Of a DNA stretch of 46,664 nucleotides, positions 7,047 through 15,592 are shown in pieces. Origin of the DNA: Paraliobacillus sp044383835 (lineage in GTDB: Bacteria > Bacillota > Bacilli > Bacillales > Amphibacillaceae); contig NZ_JBISEP010000025.1 in NCBI RefSeq assembly GCF_044383835.1, positions 1 to 46,664 on the forward strand. Direction: 5' to 3'. The position numbers and the translations under genes are program-made. The notes below the pieces were generated by a model. It searched no databases and was not told the origin of the DNA. It saw nothing but the letters and a program-made list of their open reading frames with translations. Position 1 is the first letter of the stretch. Each line of letters opens with the position of its first letter.

Positions 7047-7624
7047 TTGTCTATTACAAACTTTACAAGAAAACTGTTAGATATTCAAGATAAAAATATT
7101 TATATCGACGGAGAAGGCATCACGATTGAGGAATATAAAGTTCGCACCTATAAGTTTATCCATGCTACATTAACATATGAAGCGATACATTGTCCGCATT
7201 GTCATATAAAAAAAGAAAGCACTTCTATACTATTGTTCAAGCAATGTTGGATTATGATTCAAAGCTGCGAAAGAATTATCAGTTGTATCAAGGTTTATTA
7301 CACACAATCTATCAAAAGGATAACCATAAGTTAGAGATGATATTGAATCAAGATTGTCATCAAGACATTTCCACTTATCTCAAAACAAGTATGAAAACCT
7401 TACGAAAGCATTCCCTCTTTATAAATAATAGCTTTGCTTACTCGTATAATAACGGTCGTATCAAAGGAATGATCAATAAAGAGAAAGTGTTAAATCGCGT
7501 AGCATATGGCTATCGCAATTTTACAAATTACAAAAACCGAATACTGTTGCAATTTAAACTCAAACCAGTGGAACGAAAAACAAATAAACAAATGAAAAAC
7601 AAAACACGTCCTAAAGCAGCATAG
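7047..7624 (+). pseudogene. Decayed ISL3-family transposase
   Basis: The N-terminal part reads in one frame (7047 to about 7220: FTRKLLDIQDKNIYIDGEGI and HATLTYEAIHCPHCH, the family's zinc-binding start). The C-terminal part reads in another frame (about 7190-7624), including YQLYQGLLHTIYQKD and a form of the conserved GxxNxxKxxNRVAYGYRNF block, here GRIKGMINKEKVLNRVAYGYRNF. ISL3 transposases are about 400 residues, so roughly the middle half, with the catalytic region, is missing and a frame change lies at the junction. The TTG start with AGGAGGG at 7033-7039 is still present. It cannot make an active enzyme. Family recognition rests on the start and end motifs. Confidence 0.8.
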
Positions 7625-7667
7625 CTACTTCAGGACGTGAACAAAAATTAGTCAGTTGACTATTTAG

Positions 7668-7684
7668 ACTCACCAACGTCATTT
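7668..7684. repeat. Right copy of a 17-bp sequence flanking the ISL3 relic
   Basis: ACTCACCAACGTCATTT repeats 6642-6658 directly with one mismatch, and its first 14 bases are the exact reverse complement of 6622-6635. It probably marks one end of the inserted element or a rearrangement of the yteA terminator. The stretch 7685-7904 beyond it holds nothing I can identify apart from a weak TATAGT-type -10 near 7835. Confidence 0.6.
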
Positions 7685-7918
7685 GACATAGAACCAAAAT
7701 TTTGTGGTAACGATAAATACAAGTTTTTCTAACAATACTTATATTTCACTTAATGTTAACGCAACACATAAACAATCAGTATTGAGATAGTAAGTATTTC
7801 CTAAAAAATCTAATGACTTACTGGGCATTTATGGTATAGTGTAATTGTAATAAGGTATTAAGTATTCTGTAAATTTATCTTGTGTTGAAAGTATCATTCA
7901 GAGTGGAGGTGTGCTAAA

Positions 7919-8101
7919 TTGAACAATAAATTTATGTCATTTGCTCTTGATATATTTATTTTACTTATTGTCGCTAGTATTATGAGCATTATCTTATATA
8001 GTAAAATAGATTTTCCTACAATTGGTTTTATAATGATCGCATCCTTGATACTAATGTTATTTAAATTATGTCTAAGTTTATTTAAAAGAAAGAATCTTTG
8101 A
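7919..8101 (+). CDS. Small membrane protein, 60 aa, unknown function, perhaps truncated
   Basis: TTG at 7919 has a strong GGAGGT site 8 bases upstream (7905-7910). The product has two membrane helices (about residues 8-27 and 33-53) and a basic end (SLFKRKN), so it is probably a helical hairpin with its C-terminus inside. I do not recognise a family. The TGA stop (8099-8101) ends exactly one base before the inverted repeat of the IS30-derived element at 8102. The reading frame may therefore have been cut short by that insertion and closed at the junction. Confidence 0.55.
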   Translation: MNNKFMSFALDIFILLIVASIMSIILYSKIDFPTIGFIMIASLILMLFKLCLSLFKRKNL

Positions 8102-8397
8102 TTGTAAAATTAAGCGAGACACTAAGAAAACTAAAAAAGACATGCCATGATATTGACATGTCTTTTTCTGATCCAGGAACGCCATTACAAAGAGGATTGA
8201 ATGAAAATTCGAATGGTCTACTACGTAAAAACGGTCTACCAAAAGAAATGGATTTCAATTCCGTTACACAAGAATATATATCAACTGTTGCTTCTAGAAG
8301 AAACAACATTCCAAGAAAATCATTAAATTATCAAACACCAATTGAGTGTTTGATGAAGCATGTCGGCAAGGATACTTTGTCTCGCTTAATTTGACAA
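8102..8397. mobile_element. 296-bp deletion derivative of an IS30-type element with intact ends
   Basis: The ends are a 20-bp inverted repeat with one mismatch: 8102-8121 (TTGTAAAATTAAGCGAGACA) and 8378-8397. Inside are the last roughly 80 codons of an IS30-type transposase and a terminator-like hairpin (8134-8167: AAAAAGACATG / CATGTCTTTTT). About 800 bases of a full-length IS30 element are missing. It resembles a MITE that could be moved by a full-length relative elsewhere in the genome. Confidence 0.75.
8145..8394 (+). pseudogene. IS30-family transposase, C-terminal fragment
   Basis: In the frame ending with TGA at 8392-8394 the translation gives SFSDPGTPLQRGLNENSNGLLR, the end of the DDE domain that carries the catalytic Glu (in NEN), then NIPRKSLNYQTPIE as in IS30 transposases. 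Everything before this, including both catalytic Asp residues, is absent. The fragment sits between the two terminal repeats of the mini-element and can have no enzymatic activity. Confidence 0.75.
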
Positions 8398-8510
8398 ATA
8401 AAACTATATAAGATTCTGGTTAAGGTAGAAAGAAGGTCTATCCAAAACAGAATGATTTATTTATTAAATGTAATAACTACATGTCATCTATAAATGTGGT
8501 ATTCTTCTTT

Positions 8511-8552
8511 TTAAAAAATATTCCTAGTGGAGAAGGCTCCACTAGGAATATA
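8511..8552 (-). terminator. Terminator of htrB
   Basis: On the minus strand ATTCCTAGTGGAG / CTCCACTAGGAAT forms a 13-bp stem followed by a run of Ts. It lies just after the htrB stop. The interval 8398-8510 shows nothing else. Confidence 0.85.
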
Positions 8553-8557
8553 ATCCT

Positions 8558-9871
8558 TTACTGTTGTGTTGTTTCTTCTTGTTGCTTCGTTAAGGTAAGT
8601 GTTGTTTTTTGTTTTTCTCCGTTACGATAATATGTTAACTGAACCTCATCGCCAATGGTGGTTTCGGAATATAAGAACTCTTTTAAATCCATCATTGAGG
8701 AAATTTCTTTATCGTTAATTTTAGTAATTACGTCGTAACGTTTTAGACCAGCTTGGTTAGCGGCAGAGCCTTGTTGTACTTCTGCGATGACAACTCCATC
8801 TGTCACTTCTTTACTTAGTTGCAATGTTTCTTCAATGTGACGATCTGGTACTGCAGAGAGTGGCATTGCGCTAATTCCAATGAATGGTCGTGATACCTTT
8901 CCTTTTGTTTCTAACTGTTCAATGACTGGTTTTGCATCATCAATTGGAATAGCAAAGCCAATTCCTTCTACAGCTTGTAATGCGATTTTCATCGAGTTAA
9001 TTCCGACAACTTCCCCATTACTGTTAACTAATGCACCCCCGCTATTTCCAGGATTAATTGCAGCATCTGTTTGAATTACTTCCGTTGTCCAATCTGCAAC
9101 GTTATCCCCATTTAAATCTATTTCTACAGAGCGCTCTAATCCACTAATAATTCCTTTTGTTACAGAACCTGCAAATTCTGTTCCTAGTGGATTTCCGATT
9201 GCAATTGCGGTTTCTCCAACGACTAAATCGGAAGAAGTCCCTAATTTAGCAACTGTATCTACCTTTTCTCCGTCAATGGTTAATACAGCTAAGTCTGTTA
9301 ATTCATCTGAACCTAGTAATTCTGCATTAACACTCTCACCGTTGGGTAATGTGATTTTTAATTCATTGGCATTAGCTACTACATGGTGGTTCGTTACGAT
9401 ATAAGCTTTTCCATTTTCTTTTTTATAAATGACTCCCGATCCTGTACCTGAATCAGGAGATTGACTCCATAAATCTGCCGTTTGAATATTTGATACACCA
9501 ACTACCGCATCACCAACATTGGTTAACGTATCAGAAGATATAGCATCTTCATTGGTCGATGTTTGAATTACGTTGCTTGTTTCTGCATCATCTGAATTGG
9601 TTGTATCCATTGTTTGGTCTGTATCAATTGGTATAATACCAGTAAATAATAAAATAAACCCTAATATAGCGACAGTGATTCCTCCTGCCAAACTACTTAA
9701 AAACAACGCCCAACGATTTTGTTTTGGTGACTGTTGAGTAGAGGGAGTATTTGATTGTAATAGTTCCTCTCTTGCTGTTGTTTGTTCATCCACAAATGTG
9801 TGATCTTCATTGTTATTATATGATTGTTCATCTGAATGCTCTTGATTATTGTAATCGTCTTGATAACTCAT
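8558..9871 (-). CDS. htrB: HtrA/DegP-family membrane-anchored serine protease (HtrB-like)
   Basis: A surface quality-control protease that degrades or refolds misfolded exported proteins. The 437-residue protein has an acidic, Gln/Asn-rich cytoplasmic N-terminus, one membrane anchor (about residues 70-92, LFLSSLAGGITVAILGFILL), a trypsin-like domain with His in VTNHHVV, Asp in TDLAVL and Ser in NPGNSGGAL, and a C-terminal PDZ domain (KPFIGIS... GLKRYDVI). ATG 9871 is chosen over an upstream in-frame start because AGGTGG lies 9 bases before it. It is divergent from a CssRS-like two-component system, the same layout as htrB-cssRS in B. subtilis, so control by CssR in secretion stress is likely. 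Confidence 0.93.
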   Translation of the reverse strand: MSYQDDYNNQEHSDEQSYNNNEDHTFVDEQTTAREELLQSNTPSTQQSPKQNRWALFLSSLAGGITVAILGFILLFTGIIPIDTDQTMDTTNSDDAETSNVIQTSTNEDAISSDTLTNVGDAVVGVSNIQTADLWSQSPDSGTGSGVIYKKENGKAYIVTNHHVVANANELKITLPNGESVNAELLGSDELTDLAVLTIDGEKVDTVAKLGTSSDLVVGETAIAIGNPLGTEFAGSVTKGIISGLERSVEIDLNGDNVADWTTEVIQTDAAINPGNSGGALVNSNGEVVGINSMKIALQAVEGIGFAIPIDDAKPVIEQLETKGKVSRPFIGISAMPLSAVPDRHIEETLQLSKEVTDGVVIAEVQQGSAANQAGLKRYDVITKINDKEISSMMDLKEFLYSETTIGDEVQLTYYRNGEKQKTTLTLTKQQEETTQQ

Positions 9872-9923
9872 CTGTTCATACCACCTTTCTCTTACTATGT
9901 TATAACTCTTTCTTGCATTTTTT

Positions 9924-9929
9924 ATTATA
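9924..9929 (-). promoter_or_regulatory. Likely -10 element of htrB
   Basis: TATAAT on the minus strand lies about 55 bases before the htrB ATG. No good -35 is seen at 17 bases, which suits an activator-dependent promoter. TTTTCCACA on the same strand near 9966-9974 resembles the CssR half-site TTTTCACA, but only one copy is visible. Confidence 0.4.
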
Positions 9930-10109
9930 GACAATAGGTTTGGCAGGTTTTCGGTACAATTGTGGAAAAAGTATGTAATATATGCAATTAGGCATTTCGT
10001 TCATAATATGCGAAAATAAGTGTAATAAGGTTGCAGTATTGTGCCAATAAGAGCAATTTTAACTGAAACTAACAGCAGTGTTTTAAGTAATTTATTTATA
10101 TTAATGGAA

Positions 10110-10275
10110 AGAAATAAACCTCATAGCGAGTTACCTTGAGCGGATAGTGATGACTTTGACTGGAAAAGCATTTGTCTTGAGGCCCACAGGAAAAGATATT
10201 CTTCCGAAGAGGATTAAGCCATGCCCTCGAAAAGCGTCCGCCAGCAATGAAAGGTAACGGAGTGATAAAGACAAT
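10110..10275. repeat. Dispersed repeat element between htrB and cssR
   Basis: A G+C-rich non-coding block in an AT-rich gap. It is flanked by short inverted repeats GTTACCTT (10130-10137) and AAGGTAAC (10251-10258). Its GCCATGCCCTCGAAAAGCGT part resembles repeats common in Bacillaceae genomes (from memory). No gene is seen in 9935-10344. Confidence 0.55.
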
Positions 10276-10344
10276 TATTTCGTGAATTAGTAAGAATCGA
10301 TAGACTAATAAAGTAGCTTAAACATATTATAGGAGGTTATAGCA

Positions 10345-11043
10345 ATGAATTATAGTATTTTTATTGTAGAAGATGATCCGAATATACGTGATATTGTATC
10401 TGCTTATTTAAATAAAGGGGGTTATCAAGTTTCCATGGCTGATAATGCAGAAGATGCGTGGGAATTAACAAGAGAGAAATCACCAGATATGTGGATTTTA
10501 GATATTATGCTTCCAGGTATGGATGGCTATGAATTATGTAAAAAAATTAGGCAACAGAGTGAAGTCCCGATTATTATTATTTCAGCAAAAGATGAAGAAG
10601 TAGATAAAATTCTTGGCTTGGAGCTAGGTAGTGATGATTACTTAACCAAACCATTCAGTCCAAGGGAATTAGTTGCCCGTGTGAAGCGTTTATTTAAACG
10701 GGTGGATAATTCCCACGCTGTTAGTGAACAACATAATAATGATACGTATGAATTGGGAGAGTTGAAGCTTCACGTTGAAGGTAGAAGAGTGTTTTGGAAA
10801 GAACATGAAGTGGAAGTAACAGCGAAAGAATTCGATATGTTACATATTTTGATTAGAAACCAAAATCGGGCCTTTGCTCGAGATGAGTTACTTTCATTAA
10901 TTTGGGGGGAAGATTATTTTGGCAGTGATCGTGCGGTGGACGATTTAATCAAACGATTACGGAAAAAGTTAGATGGGTTACCGATTGAAACGGTTTGGGG
11001 CTATGGCTATCGGTTAAGTAATATAAATGAGGATGTCGAATGA
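10345..11043 (+). CDS. cssR: Response regulator, OmpR/PhoB family, CssR-like
   Basis: A DNA-binding regulator of 232 residues. The receiver domain has the acidic pair EDD, the phospho-acceptor Asp in WILDIMLPG (about residue 52), Thr/Ser in IISAKD and Lys in LTKPFSP. The C-terminal winged helix shows VTAKEFDML and GEDYFGSDRAVDDLIKRLRKK, close to the B. subtilis CssR text. ATG 10345 has AGGAGG at 10331-10336. It overlaps the kinase gene by four bases (ATGA). In B. subtilis CssRS senses misfolded secreted protein and induces htrA and htrB; the divergent htrB here supports the same role. Confidence 0.88.
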   Translation: MNYSIFIVEDDPNIRDIVSAYLNKGGYQVSMADNAEDAWELTREKSPDMWILDIMLPGMDGYELCKKIRQQSEVPIIIISAKDEEVDKILGLELGSDDYLTKPFSPRELVARVKRLFKRVDNSHAVSEQHNNDTYELGELKLHVEGRRVFWKEHEVEVTAKEFDMLHILIRNQNRAFARDELLSLIWGEDYFGSDRAVDDLIKRLRKKLDGLPIETVWGYGYRLSNINEDVE

Positions 11044-12362
11044 AACTACAAACACAAATAACCATCGCTTTTACTACATTATTGGTTATTATCATGTCCG
11101 TTGTCTCTGTTATGATTTATTCGCTTATTTTAGATGTGTTGATTCAAAATGAACGAGATCAATTGCAAGAAAAAGGTGATATTCTTATTCAGTTTTTAAT
11201 GAGCGAAGTAAATATTAATAATTTTGGCCAATTGTTTGGTGATGAATCACTACAATTGTTTATTTACGATGGCAATACAGATCAAGTTATTTTAAGCACA
11301 TTACCAGAAAATTTGATTCAATATTGGATGGAAAATTATGATATTACCGAATATGACCAGCCTTTATGGAAGGCTGGAAATGAACGTTATGTTGTCTCGA
11401 TTTTACCTATCTATCCAGACCTGTTGGATCAAGAGCTTGTATTAGTTACCCCGTTAGATGATTTACAAGAGGTGCAAAGGGATTTATTCAGTCGGTTAAT
11501 TTTCGTATTTCTTATTGGGATAGGAATTATAAGTATATTAAGTCATTATCTCACAAAGAAACTAGTCACCCCTTTAACAAAATTAAAATTTCAATTAAAG
11601 AAAATTGAAAAACGTAAATTTGATGATGTACAACGTGTGAAGGCGACTGGGGAGATTAAAGAAGTAGAACAAAGTGTTTACGATATGGCAAACGAGCTCA
11701 ATCGCTATATTCAATCGCAACATCATTTTTTTCAAAATGCTAGTCATGAGTTAAAAACCCCATTAATGACGATTCAGGGTTATGCGGAAGGAATTCGGGA
11801 TGGTATTTTTGAAGAAGAAGCATCTGATCGAGGATTAGAAGTAATTGTTGCAGAGATTAGTCGTTTAAAAAAGATTATCAATGAAATGATTCTACTAGCT
11901 AAATTAGACAGTGAAGAAAATATATATAAGGAAGAAGAAGTGAAAGTAAGTGGTGTGATAACTTCTACAGTTGATCGTGCGTTGCCAATAGCTAGTGAAA
12001 AACGAGTGAAAATAGATCACAATGTGGAAACAGATGCAACGTTATATATTGATACAGACAAGTTGCTACGAGCGATGATGAATATCGTTTCCAATGGAGT
12101 TAGACATGCACAATCAAAAGTAGTCATACAAGCATCTGTAGAAAATCAACAAGTGAAAATTACAGTGGAGGATGATGGAGAGGGGATTGATCAAGTAATG
12201 CTACCACAACTTTTCCAACGATTCACAAAAGGAAAAGATGGTGAAACTGGTTTGGGGTTAGCCATTTCGCGTGCAATTATTGAAAGATCGAATGGTTCTA
12301 TCTCTGTTGGTCAATCGGAATTAGGCGGTGCGCAGTTCACTATAACGTTACCTTTGCATTAA
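11040..12362 (+). CDS. cssS: Sensor histidine kinase, CssS-like
   Basis: Partner kinase of the preceding regulator, 440 residues. Two membrane segments (about 10-32 and 155-175) enclose an extracytoplasmic sensor domain of about 120 residues. Then come a HAMP region, the H-box FQNASHELKTPL with the phospho-acceptor His, the N-box NIVSNGVRHA, G1 VEDDGEGID and G2 GLGLAISRAI. It starts by translational coupling to cssR (ATGA overlap). Its likely signal is misfolded exported protein, shared with the divergent htrB protease. The assignment rests on the regulator's similarity and the gene arrangement rather than on the sensor domain itself. Confidence 0.87.
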   Translation: MKLQTQITIAFTTLLVIIMSVVSVMIYSLILDVLIQNERDQLQEKGDILIQFLMSEVNINNFGQLFGDESLQLFIYDGNTDQVILSTLPENLIQYWMENYDITEYDQPLWKAGNERYVVSILPIYPDLLDQELVLVTPLDDLQEVQRDLFSRLIFVFLIGIGIISILSHYLTKKLVTPLTKLKFQLKKIEKRKFDDVQRVKATGEIKEVEQSVYDMANELNRYIQSQHHFFQNASHELKTPLMTIQGYAEGIRDGIFEEEASDRGLEVIVAEISRLKKIINEMILLAKLDSEENIYKEEEVKVSGVITSTVDRALPIASEKRVKIDHNVETDATLYIDTDKLLRAMMNIVSNGVRHAQSKVVIQASVENQQVKITVEDDGEGIDQVMLPQLFQRFTKGKDGETGLGLAISRAIIERSNGSISVGQSELGGAQFTITLPLH

Positions 12363-12430
12363 CACTATAAATCATTGTGCGACAGGCCTATGTTGTACTG
12401 TAAAAACATATGACAAAAACCACGAAAAAT

Positions 12431-12459
12431 TTGCTATCTCTCAATAATTATGATACAAT
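12431..12459 (+). promoter_or_regulatory. Promoter of typA
   Basis: TTGCTA at 12431-12436 and TACAAT at 12454-12459 have a 17-base spacer, with the start codon about 50 bases further on. Confidence 0.6.
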
Positions 12460-12511
12460 TTTACAGTTATTGAGAAAATCGTACGTATTAGAAAGAGGAG
12501 TTGAAAGAGGG

Positions 12512-14335
12512 ATGCAATTAAGAGAAGATGTTCGTAACATTGCGATCATTGCACACGTTGACCATGGTAAAACGACGCTAGTTGACCAATTGTTACGTTA
12601 TTCTGGAACATTTCATGAGCATGAGCAAGTAGATGAGCGTGCAATGGATTCAGGTGATATAGAAAAAGAACGCGGCATTACCATTTTAGCAAAAAATACA
12701 GCAATCAATTACAACGATACACATATTAATATACTTGATACACCTGGACACGCAGATTTTGGTGGTGAAGTAGAACGGATTATGCGTATGGTAGATGGTG
12801 TATTGTTAGTTGTGGATGCATATGAAGGTTGTATGCCCCAAACGCGCTTTGTATTAAAAAAGGCTTTAGAACAAAAGCTAACGCCGGTTGTCGTATTAAA
12901 TAAAATTGACCGACCAAATGCTCGTCCGAATGAAGTTATTGATGAAGTACTTGATTTGTTTATCGAATTAGGAGCGGATGACGCACAGTTAGAATTTCCA
13001 GTCGTTTATGCATCAGCATTAAACGGTACATCAGGAGAAGAGCCTGAAGAGCAAGAAGAATCTATGGAAGCAGTGTTTAAAACAATTTTAAGTCACATTC
13101 CTGCACCAGTTGATAACTCAGAAGCCCCATTGCAATTTCAAGTAACACTACTTGATTATAATGATTACCTTGGTCGTGTAGGAGTTGGGCGTATTTTCAG
13201 AGGGAACATTAAAGTGGGACAACAGGTCGCTTTAATGAAAAAAGATGGATCAGTTAAAAACTTCCGTGTAACAAAATTATTCGGGTTTATTGGCTTGAAA
13301 CGAATCGAAATTCAAGAGGCTAAAGCCGGTGATATTATTGCGTTGTCTGGCATGGAAGATATTAATGTTGGGGAAACAGTATGTCCTGTAAATCACCAGG
13401 AAGCATTACCTATTTTACGCATTGATGAACCAACACTTCAAATGACTTTTGTAGTGAACAATAGTCCGTTTGCAGGTAAAGAAGGAAAGTATATCACTTC
13501 TAGAAAAATTGAAGAACGATTATTAACTCAACTTGAAACAGATGTCAGTTTGCGTGTAGACCCAACAGAATCACCAGATGCGTGGGTTGTTTCTGGACGT
13601 GGAGAATTACACTTATCTATTCTTGTAGAAAATATGCGCCGTGAAGGCTATGAGCTACAGTTGTCTAAACCGCAAGTTATTATTAAAGAGGTAGATGGTG
13701 TACCTTGTGAACCGATTGAGCGTGTGCAAGTAGACGTTCCTGAAGAGCATACAGGAGCAGTGATGGAATCATTAGGATCACGTAAAGGTGAAATGCTTGA
13801 TATGGTAAACCAAGGTAATGGACAAGTACGGATGGAGTTCCATATACCTTCCCGTGGCTTAATTGGTTACTCTACAGAATTTATGACGCAAACGCGTGGT
13901 TACGGAATTATTAATCATACATTTGATTCCTATCAACCAGTTGTAAAAGGTTCTGTTGGAGGTAGAAGACAAGGTGTTTTGGTTGCTTTAGAAAATGGAA
14001 AAGCATCCACTTACGGTATTATGGGATTAGAAGATCGTGGAACGATTTTTGTTGAGCCTGGTACAGAAGTATATGCTGGGATGATCGTTGGAGAGCATAA
14101 CAGGGAGAATGATCTAACGGTTAATATTACAAAAGAAAAGCATTTAACCAATGTTCGTTCAGCAAACAAAGATCAAACGTCAACCATACGTAAGACACGA
14201 ACGTTAACACTAGAGGAAGCTATTGAGTATTTGGATGATGATGAATATTGTGAAGTAACACCTGAAGCTATTCGTCTACGTAAAAAGATATTGAACAAAA
14301 ATGAACGAGAAAAAGCTGCAAAGAAGAAAAAATAA
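12512..14335 (+). CDS. typA: Ribosome-associated GTPase TypA/BipA
   Basis: A translational GTPase of 607 residues that acts on the ribosome in assembly and in cold or stress adaptation. G1 is AHVDHGKTT, G2 is RGITI, G3 is DTPGHADF, G4 is NKID and G5 is YASALNG. An EF-Tu-like domain II, EF-G-like domains III and V and the BipA-specific C-terminus (LEEAIEYLDDDEYCEVTPE) follow. ATG 12512 gives MQLREDVRNIAIIAHVDHG, matching relatives; an in-frame ATG at 12410 lies upstream of the promoter and is rejected. GAGGAG at 12494-12499 is the ribosome binding site. A terminator follows. Confidence 0.96.
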   Translation: MQLREDVRNIAIIAHVDHGKTTLVDQLLRYSGTFHEHEQVDERAMDSGDIEKERGITILAKNTAINYNDTHINILDTPGHADFGGEVERIMRMVDGVLLVVDAYEGCMPQTRFVLKKALEQKLTPVVVLNKIDRPNARPNEVIDEVLDLFIELGADDAQLEFPVVYASALNGTSGEEPEEQEESMEAVFKTILSHIPAPVDNSEAPLQFQVTLLDYNDYLGRVGVGRIFRGNIKVGQQVALMKKDGSVKNFRVTKLFGFIGLKRIEIQEAKAGDIIALSGMEDINVGETVCPVNHQEALPILRIDEPTLQMTFVVNNSPFAGKEGKYITSRKIEERLLTQLETDVSLRVDPTESPDAWVVSGRGELHLSILVENMRREGYELQLSKPQVIIKEVDGVPCEPIERVQVDVPEEHTGAVMESLGSRKGEMLDMVNQGNGQVRMEFHIPSRGLIGYSTEFMTQTRGYGIINHTFDSYQPVVKGSVGGRRQGVLVALENGKASTYGIMGLEDRGTIFVEPGTEVYAGMIVGEHNRENDLTVNITKEKHLTNVRSANKDQTSTIRKTRTLTLEEAIEYLDDDEYCEVTPEAIRLRKKILNKNEREKAAKKKK

Positions 14336-14344
14336 ATATTTTTT

Positions 14345-14378
14345 TAAAAAAACCAGTGAACTATGCGCTGGTTTTTTT
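14345..14378 (+). terminator. Terminator of typA
   Basis: AAAAAAACCAG pairs with CTGGTTTTTTT around a loop of about 11 bases. The gap 14379-14618 after it holds nothing I can identify. Confidence 0.85.
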
Positions 14379-14618
14379 CTATACTGTCGAAATAACAGTG
14401 ATATAAAACTTGTTACAGTACTTTTAGTTTGAATATTTGTCAAACATGGACACGTACTTACTTTTTTGTTTTGTGCAACTGCATACCTGTTGTATATTGA
14501 CAATCCCAGAAAATCATCGAAGAGCTTAGTCGAAAAAGATTAAAGCGCCATTATTTCTATCCTAACCATTCAAGTTGATCTAAATCTTACATTTTGAAAG
14601 AATATCTGACTGAAATGA

Positions 14619-14648
14619 TTGACAGATGATCCGCTTTACGCATAAAAT
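14619..14648 (+). promoter_or_regulatory. Promoter of the ZIP transporter gene
   Basis: TTGACA at 14619-14624, an 18-base spacer, and TAAAAT at 14643-14648. Confidence 0.6.
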
Positions 14649-14733
14649 ATTGGAGTGAGGTTATTTTTTTGACCTAGTGCAAAATTTTAACGTTGAAACA
14701 ATCACATTATTTTATAAAAGGGAGTTAGGCAGA

Positions 14734-15543
14734 ATGATTGAATCGCTTGCAGATTTAAATCCAATACTTTTAGCGTTTTTGGCGACGTTGTTTACGTGGG
14801 GATGTACTGCATTTGGAGCGTCTTTTGTTTTTTCAACAAAAAAAGCGAATCCGTTGGTTTTTGATAGTATGCTTGCATTTGCTGGAGGTGTAATGATCGC
14901 GGCTAGTTTTTGGTCATTATTAGCACCTGGAATTGAAATGGCTGAATCACAAGGCGTGCCGGCGTATGTTCCAGCAGCAGTAGGTTTCTTGTTAGGTGGT
15001 CTATTTTTATTATTAGTTGATCGGATTTTACCAATGATTAATGAAGATTTATACTTTAAAGAGATTGCCGATCGAAAAGCAAAGCATCGCACAGCTATGC
15101 TGATTTTTTCGATTACAATGCATAACATTCCAGAAGGTTTAGCGGTCGGCGTTGCATTTGGTGCGCTAGCTTCAGACTTTACGACTGGTTCTTTAACTGG
15201 TGCAGTTGCTTTAGCATTGGGAATTGGTATACAAAACATTCCGGAGGGGACAGCTGTATCTATTCCTTTGCGTCGAGAAGGAATGAGTACGAAGAAAAGC
15301 TTTTTCTATGGTCAGTTTTCAGGAATGGTTGAGCCTATCTCTGCAGTGATAGGTGCAGTGGCAGTTATGTTTATTGAACCGTTACTACCGTATGCATTAA
15401 GCTTCGCTGCTGGTGCAATGATTTTTGTCGTTGCAAAAGAGGTAATACCAGGGTCACAAGAAAGAGGACACATTCAATTAACAACGATGAGTTTAATGGT
15501 TGGTTTTGTTGTTATGATGATCTTAGATGTTGCTCTTGGATAA
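14734..15543 (+). CDS. ZIP-family divalent metal transporter (ZupT/GufA-like)
   Basis: An integral membrane importer for zinc and perhaps iron or manganese, 269 residues with about eight helices. The family's metal-binding helices are visible as HNIPEGLAVGVAFG and NIPEGTAVSIPLRREG; the second lacks the His before its NIPEG. ATG 14734 is used because AAGGGAG (14718-14724) is 9 bases upstream; an in-frame GTG at 14677 has a poorer site. It is a single transcription unit with its own promoter and terminator. I see no obvious Zur or Fur box, so regulation is unknown. The metal preferred cannot be told from sequence. Confidence 0.88.
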   Translation: MIESLADLNPILLAFLATLFTWGCTAFGASFVFSTKKANPLVFDSMLAFAGGVMIAASFWSLLAPGIEMAESQGVPAYVPAAVGFLLGGLFLLLVDRILPMINEDLYFKEIADRKAKHRTAMLIFSITMHNIPEGLAVGVAFGALASDFTTGSLTGAVALALGIGIQNIPEGTAVSIPLRREGMSTKKSFFYGQFSGMVEPISAVIGAVAVMFIEPLLPYALSFAAGAMIFVVAKEVIPGSQERGHIQLTTMSLMVGFVVMMILDVALG

Positions 15544-15549
15544 AATATT

Positions 15550-15592
15550 AAAAGTCCCATTGAGTTGAATTTTAACTCGATGGGATTTTTTT
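15550..15592 (+). terminator. Terminator of the ZIP transporter gene
   Basis: Stem TCCCATTGAGTT / AACTCGATGGGA followed by a run of Ts. Confidence 0.9.

Noticed and set aside
12410..12511. N-terminal extension of TypA
   Set aside because: It would begin upstream of the promoter (12431-12459) and adds 34 residues absent from the family.
14712..15239. 175-aa minus-strand frame inside the ZIP transporter gene
   Set aside because: Antisense shadow of a clearly conserved membrane protein, with no start signal.
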